Shown one piece after another: positions 1 to 13,200 of a stretch of 64,000 bases of DNA (position 1 is the first letter of the stretch; each line of letters begins with the position of its first letter). The position numbers and the translations under genes are program-made. Source of the stretch: Wuchereria bancrofti (taxonomy: Eukaryota > Nematoda > Chromadorea > Rhabditida > Onchocercidae); NCBI GenBank assembly GCA_005281725.1, contig SSBO01000006.1, positions 375,262 to 439,261 on the forward strand. The letters are read 5' to 3'. Below the pieces are notes generated by a model. That model did no database searches. It was given only the letters and a program-made list of their open reading frames with translations, and was not told the DNA's origin.

Positions 1-1134
1 AATGTAGAGAGAGAGAGAGAAAGAAAGAAGAAAATGATAATGATGTGCAGATAAACAGTAAAACCGGAAATGTATCAATTGTACTGAGAGAAAATCCGGT
101 TAACTGTTAAATTTTGAGGAAATTAATTAAAGAACATTTACTCATCCAATCCATCATTTTTTGGAATAGATATCATTGATGAGTTACAATGATTAAATTT
201 AGACAACAATTATATATCTAATCTTAATTAAATGATCAAATTTTATCGATGAAGAAGCAATTTCAGGAAATGATAAAATCAGGAAATGATCACATATATA
301 TATATATATGAATAATCAATTTGTATTCTAATAATCATAAATTATTTCATGAATTAGTTACGGATCAGTAAAATTGATAAGTAATTGATAACGTTTTTAC
401 TTATTATAAGTGTTTGTTGCTTATTCATTTATTCCTAATCAATTAATGAATTTTCACATCCTTTTCAAATAAAACAGTAAAAAGTATCATTTTGCTAGCA
501 AAAAAATTTTCAATATTTCAAAATATTAATTTCAGAAAAAAAAAAAAATTTTTTTTTTCTTTTTTTAAATAAGGAAATGAAGAAATGTTTTGTTAATGAC
601 GTAAAATAAATAGACGTGACTTCAATGATAGACGGAAATGACTTCACGTTAATATATATATATCGTTGATATGTATCAGATGATGATAACACAATTCATC
701 TAATTTCATAATTTATTCATTTATTTCACAATTATTAATTCGAATTTTTTCCTTCTTTTTTTTTTTTTCACCAATAAATGAAAAATTTTTTGAAATTTGT
801 TTGCAAAATTTTCAATATTGATATGAGGGAGAAGAGAGAAAAACAAAAATCTCCCTCTTGCATAACTAATATTTCGAAATGATAACGATATATTCCTATT
901 CAATATATGAAAGGGGAGAGAGAGAGAGAGAGAGAAAGAGAGGAAGGGTAAGAGAAAAAAAAACAGAGGGAGAAAGGAGGAGAGTAAATATTTTGAAATA
1001 ATAACAATATATTCTTATTTAATGTACACAAAGAGAGGAGGAGAGAGAGAGGAAGGGTAAGAGAAAAAAAACAGAGGGAGAGAGTAAATATTTCGTAATA
1101 ATAACAACAATATATTCTTATTTAATATATGCAA

Positions 1135-1166
<32 letters not shown>

Positions 1167-2504
1167 AAGGTAAGAGAGAAAAAAACGGAAGGAAAGAGGA
1201 AGGACAGAGAGGGAGGAGAGAAAGACAAAGAGAGAGAGAGAGAGACGAGGTATATTTTCACATTTTTTCCTCTTCGTTGCCTTTTCTTTCTTGCATACTC
1301 TCTGCAAATTGACAATGCTTCTCATTTAGCATTAGCCCGCGCATCCGGCATTTATACCATTTTATGATGATCTTTGCTCTTTCTAAACTGGTTACTCTTC
1401 CTGTAATGAAATTAAAAAATGAAGCTAACAGGATAACCGGATTGACTCCGTAAATGAAGTTAATTAATGGGATGATTCATTGAGAATAACACGATAAGCT
1501 GCTACTGAAGCATTTGAATAGATTGCAAATATTCCTGACTTATTTAGTTATTTTACTCATTTGATAAATCCGGAAATACTCAATAATACAATATTTCTTA
1601 CATATATATAAAACTAAAATTGTTATTTTGAATAGCAATTTTTGATGAATATCACCTTTAACTAAATAATTTTAGTTTTAATATTTAAACATATTCAAAT
1701 TTACCGGAAACTATACTCTTATTCTATCATTTTATCGATTTCACTTGAATTATTGATTATAAAAAAAATATGAAGTAAGCTAATTAAATGACGAAAATAT
1801 GTTTGAATTAATTTTGCATGAATGAGTCATTTATAAAAATTAATTAGCAATAAAAAAATTTTAACATGAATGCAATTTCAGTTTTGTTCCACGAGTTACA
1901 TCATTTAATGTACGATAAAATTTGAATGATTTAAAACAATCATAATTACATTTTCCATGTAATTAATTATTATTATTTTTGTTTAAATATTTACCAGATT
2001 TCAATGATAGTAAATTTTATTCAAAAAAGAAATAACAGAAAAAAAATAATCATTTATGTTTAGTCGTGAAAAAAAAAACGTGTACTTTCACGTGTACTAC
2101 ACTTTTCTGGTAAAATATATGAAAAGAATTTCGAAATTTCGACATATTCCATCAAATGCCATATGTTCAAACAAACACGAAATGATTCCAAAAAATTATC
2201 GCATCGTATATTATTCTTAATGAAAACATATAACATCTAATTAGAAGGAATTTTATTTAATTATATTTTCCTGTCATTTCATATTTTTTTTTTTTGGCTT
2301 CATTTTCATGGCTCTTTTTGGCCCTCATTAATTCTTTCCTTTCTCTCTTAACCTAAGTGCAATTTTGAAATTATTTGTCATTTAAAGTCAATAATTTTTT
2401 TAAATCGATAATTTTGTAACGAGGATATATTTCATTTGATTATCATTCTTGATTCTTTTTTATTTCTTCCTTCCTCTCGATTTGTTGGATTTCTTCGATT
2501 TGTC
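1..2504. other. AT-rich intergenic region
   Basis: No coding exon is recognisable on either strand. The stretch holds homopolymer A/T runs, a short (TA)n run near 294-309 and the GA-rich tandem repeat described separately. The open frames in it come from low-complexity sequence (poly-Ser/Leu or Lys/Arg runs). Nothing else is seen. Confidence 0.7.
868..1190. repeat. GA-rich imperfect tandem repeat, three units of about 100-120 bp
   Basis: Three units share an AT-rich half (AATATATTC.TATT.AAT, starting near 888, 1007 and 1109) followed by an AG-rich half containing GGAAGGGTAAGAGA and ACAGAGGGAG. Spacing is about 119 and 102 bp. The AG tract continues as simple (AG)n to about 1245. The alternation shows duplication of a compound unit and not only microsatellite slippage. 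Confidence 0.75.
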
Positions 2505-2985
2505 AAATAATCGTTTATCGATTGATAGTTTCACAGACATTTCTCGAATGATCGTTTATCGATTGATAGTTCCACAGACATTCCTCGAATGATCGTTTAT
2601 CGATTGATAGTTTCACAGACAGTCCCCGAATGATCGTTTATCGATTGATAGTTTCACAGACACTCCTCGAATGATCGTTTATCGATTGATAGTTTCACAG
2701 ATACTTCTCGAATGATCGTTTATCGATTGATAGTTTCACAGACACTCCTCGAATGATCGTTTATCGATTGATAGTTTCACAGATACCTCTTGAATGATCA
2801 TTTATCGATTGATAGTTTCACAGATACTTCTCGAATGACCGTTTATCGATTGATAGTTTCACAGACACTCCTCGAATGATCGTTTATCGATTGATAGTTT
2901 CACAGATACCTCTTGAATGATCATTTATCGATTGATAGTTTCACAGATACTTTTGGATTTGTCGAATTATCATCTATTGACTGAT
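2505..2985. repeat. 41-bp minisatellite with higher-order duplication
   Basis: About 11-12 copies of a 41-bp unit with core ATCGTTTATCGATTGATAG followed by TTTCACAGA. The core starts at 2511, 2552, 2593 and 2634, so the period is exactly 41. Variant units marked CACTCC, ATACTTC and ATACCTCTTG recur in the same order, so a block of three units (about 123 bp) was itself duplicated. The core holds a near-palindrome around ATCGAT. There is no coding potential. Confidence 0.9.
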
Positions 2986-5900
2986 AGTTTTGCAGTTAAA
3001 CGTAGAGTTTATAATGGAATGAAATGATCTGACATCAATTTTTCTCTTATTTATGATGAAAAATTAGAGCATTAAAAGCATATTTCCGCCACGAACACGT
3101 ACTGCACGCAAAAGCATAATTGTCACACTTCTACAAGTACTACTTGCAAATAATGATAATATCAAATTAAAACTGTTGTACTGTTTAATCATCATTTTCA
3201 AATGAATTTTACAACTCATTTGAAAATGATTAACGAAAGGATACGAATAGTACACATAATATAACATTTTTCTTTCTGCTATTTTACACTCCTAGTTTTG
3301 ACGAAATTTTCACATCTGTTTTCATCAATTATCTCAATTTATCATCATTGTCGTATTTGTTCCTCATCTATTATCATTTCTTTTTTTTTTTTTTTTGCAT
3401 TTTTTACTATTTTTTTTTATTCCCACTAACAATTTCCAGTTTAATATTACAACCTTTAACCATTAACCTGCTTCATGTCTTTTTTTTTTTCTTCATTATA
3501 TGATTTAATTTATGCTTCTTTTTCTTTGTTTTTTTTTTAATTGTAAGAATGGGTGAGAAGGAATGGAATGAGAAGAAGAATAATCTCTTTCTTTTTTTTT
3601 TTTTTTTGTAACAATTTTTCAAATAAAATGCTGAAATTTTTTGATGATAATTTAGTTTGGTGAATAAATTATGTAAAAATTGTGAATAAAATTCATTCAT
3701 CTCGTAATTAGAGCAGAAAAGAAAGTGATTTGGGCCCAAAAAAAAGAAGAAAAAATGAAAAAAAACGAGGATAAACAAATTTTAACAATATGCTTCATTA
3801 TGTTTAATATCATTTCACATCAATTTTTATCAGTCATTTTTATTTTTCAAATTCTATTCAATCAACATTTTTACTATAATTAATGGGAAATGCATTTAAC
3901 TATTTATGTATCATAAATTTATTTTCATATTTCAAAAGATTTTCTTTTTTTTTTTCTCTCTCTTTCTCTTTTAAAATCTTTAATTAATTTTAGTTTTATA
4001 TGTATATATCAGTAAAATTATGCTTTTAAGGAAATATGCTCAAGATATGAAAAGAAAAATTATTATCGTATTACAGTTCCTTAGTAATATTTATTTAGTA
4101 ATAATTATCAGTAAATCTAGATAATGAATAATTATTGATAAGGATATGATAATCTTTATAATTAATTTATTATTCATCTTCTAAATTCTAAATACATACA
4201 AAGAAGTTTACCTGAGATGTTTTCTATGAAAATGGTAGTAAGTGATAATAGAAATAAGTGATGATAACGATTGAAAGATTTTAGCGAAAGTGATAACGAA
4301 TGTTGATAATGATTAGAAAAAGATGGATTTATTTATTTGTAAATGCATTTTTGCTTATTTGTTATTTTAAAAATTACTCAAATATTTTGAGCAATGTATA
4401 ATTTAATCGTAATCAAAGCCAATTGGATGATAACAATGCTGGCCGTTTAAATCATTCCGTTTAATCTAAATTCAGAAATAATTTAATTCAGAAATAATTT
4501 TTTCTTTCCTAATGAAAAAATGATTTTGTTAAAGTTTGTAAAAAAAATAAAAAATTGCAATTCTTTTTTCAATTCTTCGGAACAATAAAAAAAGAAAAAC
4601 AGAGAAAAAAAGCCTTGGAACACATATAAATGATAATAATTTCAAAAATAGTATTTTGAAAAAAAAGAATTTAAACTTCAAAAAAAAAAATTGAAAGCAA
4701 ATTTCTATAAATTGAAAAGTCCAATGGATATTTCTAGAAATTTTGTTTTTTTATTTTTTTTTTTTGAAATTTGAATTTCTGGAAATTAGTATTTTCTTTG
4801 GGTGTAATATATCTTTGGTAATTTCACTAACACTCATATTTCATATTGTATTTGATGGATTTTCAGTTTCTTTGTAAATATTTACATATTCAAGAATTAA
4901 AATTTCATTCTCACTTTAATGAGAAATACTTCAAAGTAAATATTTGGAATGTAATAAACGTATTTTAAAGTAAAAATTTTAGAAAGTCAAAGGAAGGGAA
5001 GAAAGAAAATAGTATAAATTTGATGTCTAATAATTTTTTTTCAGAAAATTGGCATGAAATAAATTTGGAATGAAAAATGAAATATTTGTGTGATAATTGC
5101 GAATGTGATAATTGTTATCGAAACTAATAAAATTCAATTATTTTTGATTATCAGTAACTAATTAAATTATCAATCAAAACTATGAAATATAAACAATGCA
5201 AACTTTCGAATATATTTTTTTTACAAATTGTAGGAATTTTCATATGTGTATTGGTTAAATTGCAAAATAGTAAATTTTATATTAATCTTTGAAATACTTT
5301 TAATTTATCAAACACCTTAATTTTTTAATTAATATTATAGAAAAAATTTTTTGAACTTTAAAATATTACGATGTGATAATTATTATTATCGAAACAAATA
5401 AAATTCATTTGTTTATATTTATGGGATATACTAATTACCTAATGATAAGATTAATAAATATATCGAATAATAATAGCAACAGCAATAATATACGCTAAAA
5501 GAAATAAATAAAATATATTTTTTTTAAAAAAAAATTAATTGCACATTTCTAATTAATAATATTATAAAAAAGAATATTAAATAAATAAATAAACAAAATA
5601 TAAATATTAGAAAAAACTGGCAAATAATATTGGAAATGAAAAAAAAAATTAGTGATGAATCAGTAATGAATAATTAACGCATTATTAATGCATAAAAGAA
5701 TAAACATTTGATAAATTAATCAGTGAATCATTTAAGAGTATATTTTTTACAAATAGGAGAAAAAAAAAATAGGTAAATAAAACATTAAATATTACGAGAG
5801 ATAAATTTTAGTAATAATATATATAAAATGACTAGGAAATCCTCTTCTAATTTAAGAAGTAAGTATGAAACTTTAAACTTCAATTCCGCTTTTTGAATAA

Positions 5901-7248
5901 AGATAATTTGATTGAAATTGTTGTGGAATAAATGGAACTAAGAAAATTAATTGGATTAAAACAAAATGGAATAAGAAATGAAGATGAACGAATTTTAATA
6001 TATCATTAATGTGTGCTCGTTAGAATAAAAAGATAGATATATTAATAACAATAATAATTCTTTGATTATTTCAGTAATTATTTGTCAAAATGAACCTTTG
6101 ATCAATTATTTTTATTTCAATTATTTTCATCAATCATTTTTATTTCATTTATTATTTTTTTATTTCAATTACTTTGTGTCAACTTACTTTGCAAACAATT
6201 TCAATGTTTACTTTTCAAACAAAGATAACTTAACTGAAACTGTCGTGGAATAAATGGAACTAAGTAAATTAATTGAACTAAAATGAAGTCGGATAAGAAA
6301 TGAAAATATTTACTTTACGTTAACTGTAGTATCAATTGATAAGTATAATAACTGTTCAAGATGACTTTAATGTTATTCAAATTTAATCATACCTGTTTTA
6401 ATTTTCTCATTGTTTGACTCTTTATCATTATTCTATTATATAAGATTACAATGAAATTATCACTTAATACATTATCACAGTATAGCATACATTAATAAAC
6501 CTATAAATAAAAAGGAAAAAATTACAATTGGAAATTTCACTTGCCAACAAGTTTCATTATTTCTAACATTTTAAAATGAAATAATTCATAACTACTGACT
6601 ATTAGGTAAGTAATCATTAGTGGAATGCAAAGTAGCAAATTCAAATCATTATTGTCAAATTTTCAATCTATCCATGAGATTTCATCTAATTCATTAGTGA
6701 ATCATTCTATTACAAGATAAGCGATGCTTAAATTGATTGGAAATTAATTTCTTACTTCAGAATTACTAACACATCATCCTTTTTTCCTATCATTTTCTAT
6801 AATGATAAAAGACAGAAGGTAGGTATGGTATAGGTTACAAAACAATTTACTACATAAATAATATATACAAAAATATAACTTAATACAATAAATAATATAT
6901 ACAAAAGTAGTACTTAAAAAAATTAAAAATCTATTTTGAGATCTTTGAAATTAGCATATCCAAAAGAAAAAAAAAACTGAGTTCAGTGAAAGTTGAAAAT
7001 TCACAAATTTCATTCATTTTAGCAAACCTAATAAAAATTATATATATATATAAACATTTCAGGGAATGATCAAAGATTGCATCAAACTTTTTGAGCATAA
7101 TATGTGGTAGAATACATAAATAATAAAAAAGTGATAAGAAGATTAGCGGAATCGCATTCTCAATAATATAAACATCTGAAAGAGCATAATCCCTTCATTG
7201 TTTAAATATTACTCTGTTGAAATAAAAATTGAAGTAAACAATAAATTA
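2986..7248. other. AT-rich intergenic region downstream of the guanylate cyclase gene
   Basis: Extremely AT-rich, with poly-A/T runs and no recognisable exon. It contains a diverged direct repeat pair (listed separately). It lies 3' of the minus-strand cyclase gene and so includes its 3' UTR and terminator, but no single poly(A) site can be assigned with confidence. Confidence 0.65.
5893..6310. repeat. Diverged direct repeat pair of about 95 bp, offset about 325 bp
   Basis: 5893-5990 and 6215-6310 share AAAGATAA..T.A.TGAAA..TG, then GTGGAATAAATGGAACTAAG, then AAATTAATTG and GATAAGAAATGAA-type words in the same order. The spacer is unrelated AT-rich DNA. This is an old local duplication or two copies of an unnamed dispersed repeat; no terminal inverted repeats are seen. 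Confidence 0.6.
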
Positions 7249-10200
7249 TCAGGCACAGTTGCTCTCATTAGCATGATTGATCGATAAGTCCGAACTGTAA
7301 AGTGCATGAGGTAAACGATGCCAAGATGCATTTGTGGATGTACTTGTTGTCAAACATTTTTTCAAATTCTGACCGAACCGGTTCTTCTGTTCCCGTTCGC
7401 GATTTTGTGACAAAGAAAGCGCACTTCTGATGAGCTTTGGCCATCTATAATCATAAAATTTAAAACTTCTTCAATTTGTTCCTAAATTATTTGTATCATT
7501 GGTAACAAATAAAAATCATGGAACTAATGAATGGTACAGCTTATGGAAAAAGAGGAGAGAAAATTATTAATTCAAGCTGCTAAACTAAAATTCCAACTAT
7601 TATATATTTAGGTTCTATTAAACTGAATATAGGTACCAACTCTGTACGTACTTCGACATTTTGCATTTCTCTAAAATTAACGGACTACAAACATCTGACA
7701 TCTCCGTATTATCAACTGAATATATACCAGCTTCATAAGAAAGCGGACGTTTTCTAAAATATTAAACATAAATTATTCGCTCATTTTTTACTCATAAAAC
7801 ACTTTATGATCAGTTGATTTATATATATAATTCATTCTCTAACGTAAAATGCTTCAAATCAATTAGTCCTATCATAAAATAGCATTTTATCAAAGTTTAC
7901 TGTTCACTTCATCTCATAAAATTCCACCATTTATTTACTTATGGTGCACAACAAAAACATATATTCTTTTCCATAATTCTTCCATAATTTTTTTGACACA
8001 AATAAGTAAGAGGCCTCTAAAGTTGATTTGAATAATACAACTCGTTTAATAAGCTCACCTTGACATAAAACTACCACAGAATGATTGCATCATGCCATCA
8101 GTTTTAAGATATTTCATATTGTCAGATTTTTGCATCGTATTTATTTGTAGATTTTCTGCATCTTCTAGTTGTTGACTACATGCATCCTTATATGGCAGGG
8201 AAGATGACCGTCTATAAAAATTCTAGAAATTTTAAAAAAAAGAAAAAATTAAAAGAAAAAAACCCGTAAATTTTGTGATAGAATATTGATTGCTAATAGC
8301 TACTGCATATTATATAATTGTTACAAATGAATTAAAGAATTTAATAATGATGTGCATAAGAATCATTCGTAACGCATCAGTTATCTTTATCTTTTAATCT
8401 TATCCAGGTGCATATAAATAAGCCAGGTATAGCTGTATCCCATTTGTTTTAAGTAAGTTTTTTCCGCTTAAATGTTATTGCATACATAATGTATGTATAA
8501 TGTTGCATATTTTCAATGACATACTAGGCAATAGTAGTAATTCTTCCTTTCAAATACTTACAACATATGACTCTACTCTGATCATTTCCAATAATTAAGA
8601 TAATTACAATTCGGATATTTATTTTATCTCCTGCTAATGTAAAATATCGAGGTAAATTTCAAGCATAACTATATCTGTTCTTAGCAATAAAACAACGGCA
8701 CAACATACCAACATACCACGCATTATCAATTTCTTCATTATAGTTTTATTTTATCCGTCTAAATTCGTCAACTATGACACTTCCCATTAATTTATTATTG
8801 TCAACACGCTGATATGATTACTAAATTACCACAAAAAAATCCAATGAAATTAAAAATTCTAAACTAGAAAGTAACATGAGCAAATTGGATAATAGCGACT
8901 ACTAATTGCTGTAATTGTATTGTATATATAAATTAATTAACTAATTAATTAAATATATATAAATTACCTGTAAGGAAGAATCGAACACGTCATCTGTGGT
9001 CTGTTGCTGTTAACACTACTACTCTCATGGATATAGCCGCTACAAAATTCCAAGTTATCATTTCGAAGAAACGTAGCACGTTCAATGATGCGACGTAATA
9101 ATGATGGTTCCTTTCCTGCCAAAGAAATAGATGATCCCTTACTGATTGCTGTAAGAAGAATTAAATCATATCCGGAATCCATTTATATTTCTTTTCGCTA
9201 TGGAATGAAACAATATTGTACGAAAAAAATTGATTCTCAAATGTATGTAAAATAAAAAAAATAAAAATCGATTTTGACGATATCATTTCTATGATTAAAC
9301 GAACAATAACAATAAGTTAATATAATTATATAAAACGAAGTTAATATAATTATATAAAACAAACATAATATATCATAGAAATGTGGTCATTCGAATCTAC
9401 ATATAATGAAAAATAAATTATACGTACCCGAAGTGGAAAGTCTTCTATGTCGGACAGACATTCGTGGAAAAATATTCTGCGCCAACTTTTCGTCTAACAA
9501 CAGCTCGCATTCATCCTTTATTGCAAATGTTACATTTCTACGAGATGTTAACCAATATGTAGTCATTAATCCTTTACCCTAAAAATATTACAGAATTAAT
9601 ATTCATCCTGTCTCTACAAAAAACAAATTAGGAAAACAATAACCTTGCGGCTCAAACTTCCAAATTCATTTATGTAATAGTAAAAAGATTATTAATCAAG
9701 TGAAAAGTAAATTTTCCAATCTCAATATTATTAGTAATCGATGTAATCAACCTTAATTTGCAGCGTTCCTCGTTTTTTCAATTCAAAACCATCAATCCTT
9801 GCTAGAACATCTTGTGTTTGTTCACTGCAGTGAATTTTCAGGGCTGCAAAAATTCTTCAACGTAGCAAATAAAAACAAGTCGAAAAAATTTCTATAAATT
9901 AAATTTGTGAAAATTTTTGGACTCATTATAAATGTCTAACATTAACAAATTTCTTTCATTTTGTCAGGTCCTAAATGAAATTTTCTTTTGTATCCTTCTA
10001 TGATAAGATAATTAGAAATTTCAACCGACAATAAATTCTGCGTTTAATTTTTTACTACTTGCAAACGTTAACCTTTCAGATCAAATTTCATTAGATTAAC
10101 TTAATACTAAGTTTTCTCACATACAATGTGTCAAAAAAGTAACTTACGACAACCATTGCTTTCCATACGTGAAGCCGTATTCACTGTATCGCCAAATAGA

Positions 10201-13200
10201 CAGTAACGTGGCATTGTTTTGCCCACAACACCAGCCACACATGGCCCTGTATGTATACCAATACGTAATCTGAGCTGTTCCTGAGGAAGATGTGGAATTT
10301 TAAAATTTCGAACAGCAGCCAAAAGATGAAGTGCCATCATACCAATCTGCTCTGCATGTACTTCCACTGGACGAGCTTCAGGCATTCCAGATACTACCAT
10401 GTAAGCATCACCGATCGTTTCCACCTAACAATGAGAATTTTGTTAATTTTTTTCTTCTTTTCAACTTTTTGATATCACCAACAATATTCCAGAAGTCATC
10501 GTCAGGTAATCCATCCTTTACTAAAAAAATCCCACAATTATGTGTGGTTATATTACTTTGCGTCGCTGGTGAAGATGGCAATATTTCGAATCATTTGTTA
10601 AGGAAATTTAGGAAATGTGTAGAGAATAGCATCATGAAAATAAAAATAACCTTGTAAACATCATATTGCTTGATGATATGATCAAACAGGGTATACAATT
10701 TATTGAGAAATTCGACTACTTGCAAAGGAGTTGATATGCCAGAGATTTTCGTAAAGTCAACAATATCTGAGAAATATATAGTAACAGAAGAAAATGATTC
10801 CGGTACGACATCAAGACCAGCAAGCAACTGCTGAGCTACCGAACTGAAGAAATTGCAGACTGAATAGAATATGTAATACTACAAATCATGGTAATTAAGT
10901 AATGTCTTAAAACAGACCAACTGTGTTATCAAAATCTAAAAAGAAAAAAAATCAAGAAAAAAGAAGAGAAATGTTAATAAATAAATGAAATTTAGATTGC
11001 TAAATTCTTTTATTGAAATCAAATCTTCCTAAGAAAGAGTTAATTTAACATATTTTCTCCCTCCAAAAAAATTAGAAATAGTCTAAAAAACGTACACAGG
11101 AAGCATACGTTGAAGCAAATTTTCTGTTCGCCGTTTTTCTTCTCTTAATTCAGTGGTACGTTCGTCTACCAAATCTTCCAGTTGATTTTGATATTTCTCC
11201 ATCATTACCATCATATGATCCTTAAAGTGTGCAAATTAGGTATTTCAATTCATTATAACGATTAGAAGTTATAGCAAAGAGTTTCAAATATTCGCTAGAA
11301 AAAGAATTATCGAACACATATTTAACATAAATACTACTATTTGACCTTTTTTTTTTCATCAATTCCAGAGTTTATAGATGAATTTTCTAAACATACCATA
11401 ATATTTCTTTTATAAATTGGTTCAAGCATAGGTTTCAGTTTGTGCCGAATAGTTCGAAAATCGGGACGATTTGCTGGAATAGCAGACCAGCTCAACGTCA
11501 TAACATTGATAACATAACTAGCAGCTGGAAGACCATCACAGGACGGCCGATAATCAACATTGTTCAGTACATTCAGCACTACTTCTACAATTTCAGCGCA
11601 TTATTTTACAAATTTAAGAAAGTTCAGAATATGGAATTCCAAATAATATAATGTAATAACATAAATAATATAAATACATAATATAAATAATGGTCAAATC
11701 AAGAAGTCTCTTGTTTCTATGCAAATTTGGGAGCTCATTTCCTCGGGAGATTTTCAAACTCAGAAGATGTTCATATGATTATTGACAATTGCAACGGCAT
11801 AAATTCAAATAAATTTCTATCTCAAAATAAGTTCTGATAAATCTATAACCACTTTGATATTTATTGATAACTCTATATTAGAATGCTAAATTCTGTAACG
11901 AATTAGAAAAAAAAAAAAGAACTAGACTATGTTATGAAGCCATGAATCCACAAATAAAGTTTTAACATATAATTGTTACAGCTTCATATAATACTAAGAA
12001 GATGATTGATGTGGTAGACAGAAATAACCTTCAGCAGTTAAATCACTATTTCGGAGCATCATGAATGGCCCCTGTCGAGTTATAATTTCATGCAAGATAA
12101 TACCAAACGAGTAAGCATCGCCCTTTTGAGTACCTTTAACAGCATGCACACATCCACTTTTTCGCAATAATTCCGGGGATGTCCACAGAAAATTTTCCCA
12201 CTGAATATCAAAAAATCTCATAGTTATGTATTAAATTAGCCTGCAAAATGTAAGAAAAGAAGAGAAACAGAAATTGAATCCATTTATATAATATTATAAA
12301 ACTTAACCATAAAATCATCACTTTCCCATTCTTGACCATCTCGAATTTCGTGTAATCCGAAATCAGCTATTTGTAAAGTCCATCTACTAGTAATCAAGCA
12401 ATTGGTGGACTTCAGATTTCCATGAACTCCCAAATCCGATTCATGCAGATATATCATGCCCTATAAACCAGTACATAACATCTCTTCGTTTTTAAATCTA
12501 TTAATAAGTTGGAATATATTGGAACAAGAAATAATTACAAGTTGAAAAATACCTTTACAAGATCTTCCACAAATGATGCGATAAATAAATGATCCAATTT
12601 GAGGTCATGATTACGAAGGATATCCATTAATGAACTTCTGGCGCAAAATTCTCTCACTACACATATCGATGAGGAACCAATCACTATTCCTATAATATTA
12701 TTATGCAGGAAAAAACTAGAAAGTTTACAATTACTATCTAAGGAATGTTTTAACCTTTCAAAAAAGCCATTAATCTACATTAACAGATTCATTTTTCTTT
12801 TGAATGAAGAAACATTGTGACATAAGACGGATTCTTTCAGAAAATAATATCAAAAAGAAAAGATTGTAACAGAAATGATTATCAGAGATATTATCCCATC
12901 CTACTACTAATGACACTACTGTGAATTAATTTTTAATAGGATCTAGATCTTATCGATGATAACTATCTTACTGGTGACTTTAGAACTAATAAATTCTACA
13001 AAACGTATTTTTGCAAAAGAAACCTCTAAATGAATTAATATTATCGTGATGCAATTGACGCATAATTCGCATTTCCAATTTGGCTGCTCGAGTCAATTCC
13101 TTTACCTTGCGAGGATAGGTGATTTCATCAATCGATACCACAGCCCCTTTATACAATGCAACACCACATAATCCAGGCCACCGTTTCTCCTGATTGCATT

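Noticed and set aside
2505..2985. CRISPR-like array
   Set aside because: Units are contiguous with no unique spacers and a constant 41-bp period; this is a eukaryotic minisatellite.
10290..10657. Plus-strand open frames
   Set aside because: Antisense to the catalytic exons of the guanylate cyclase.
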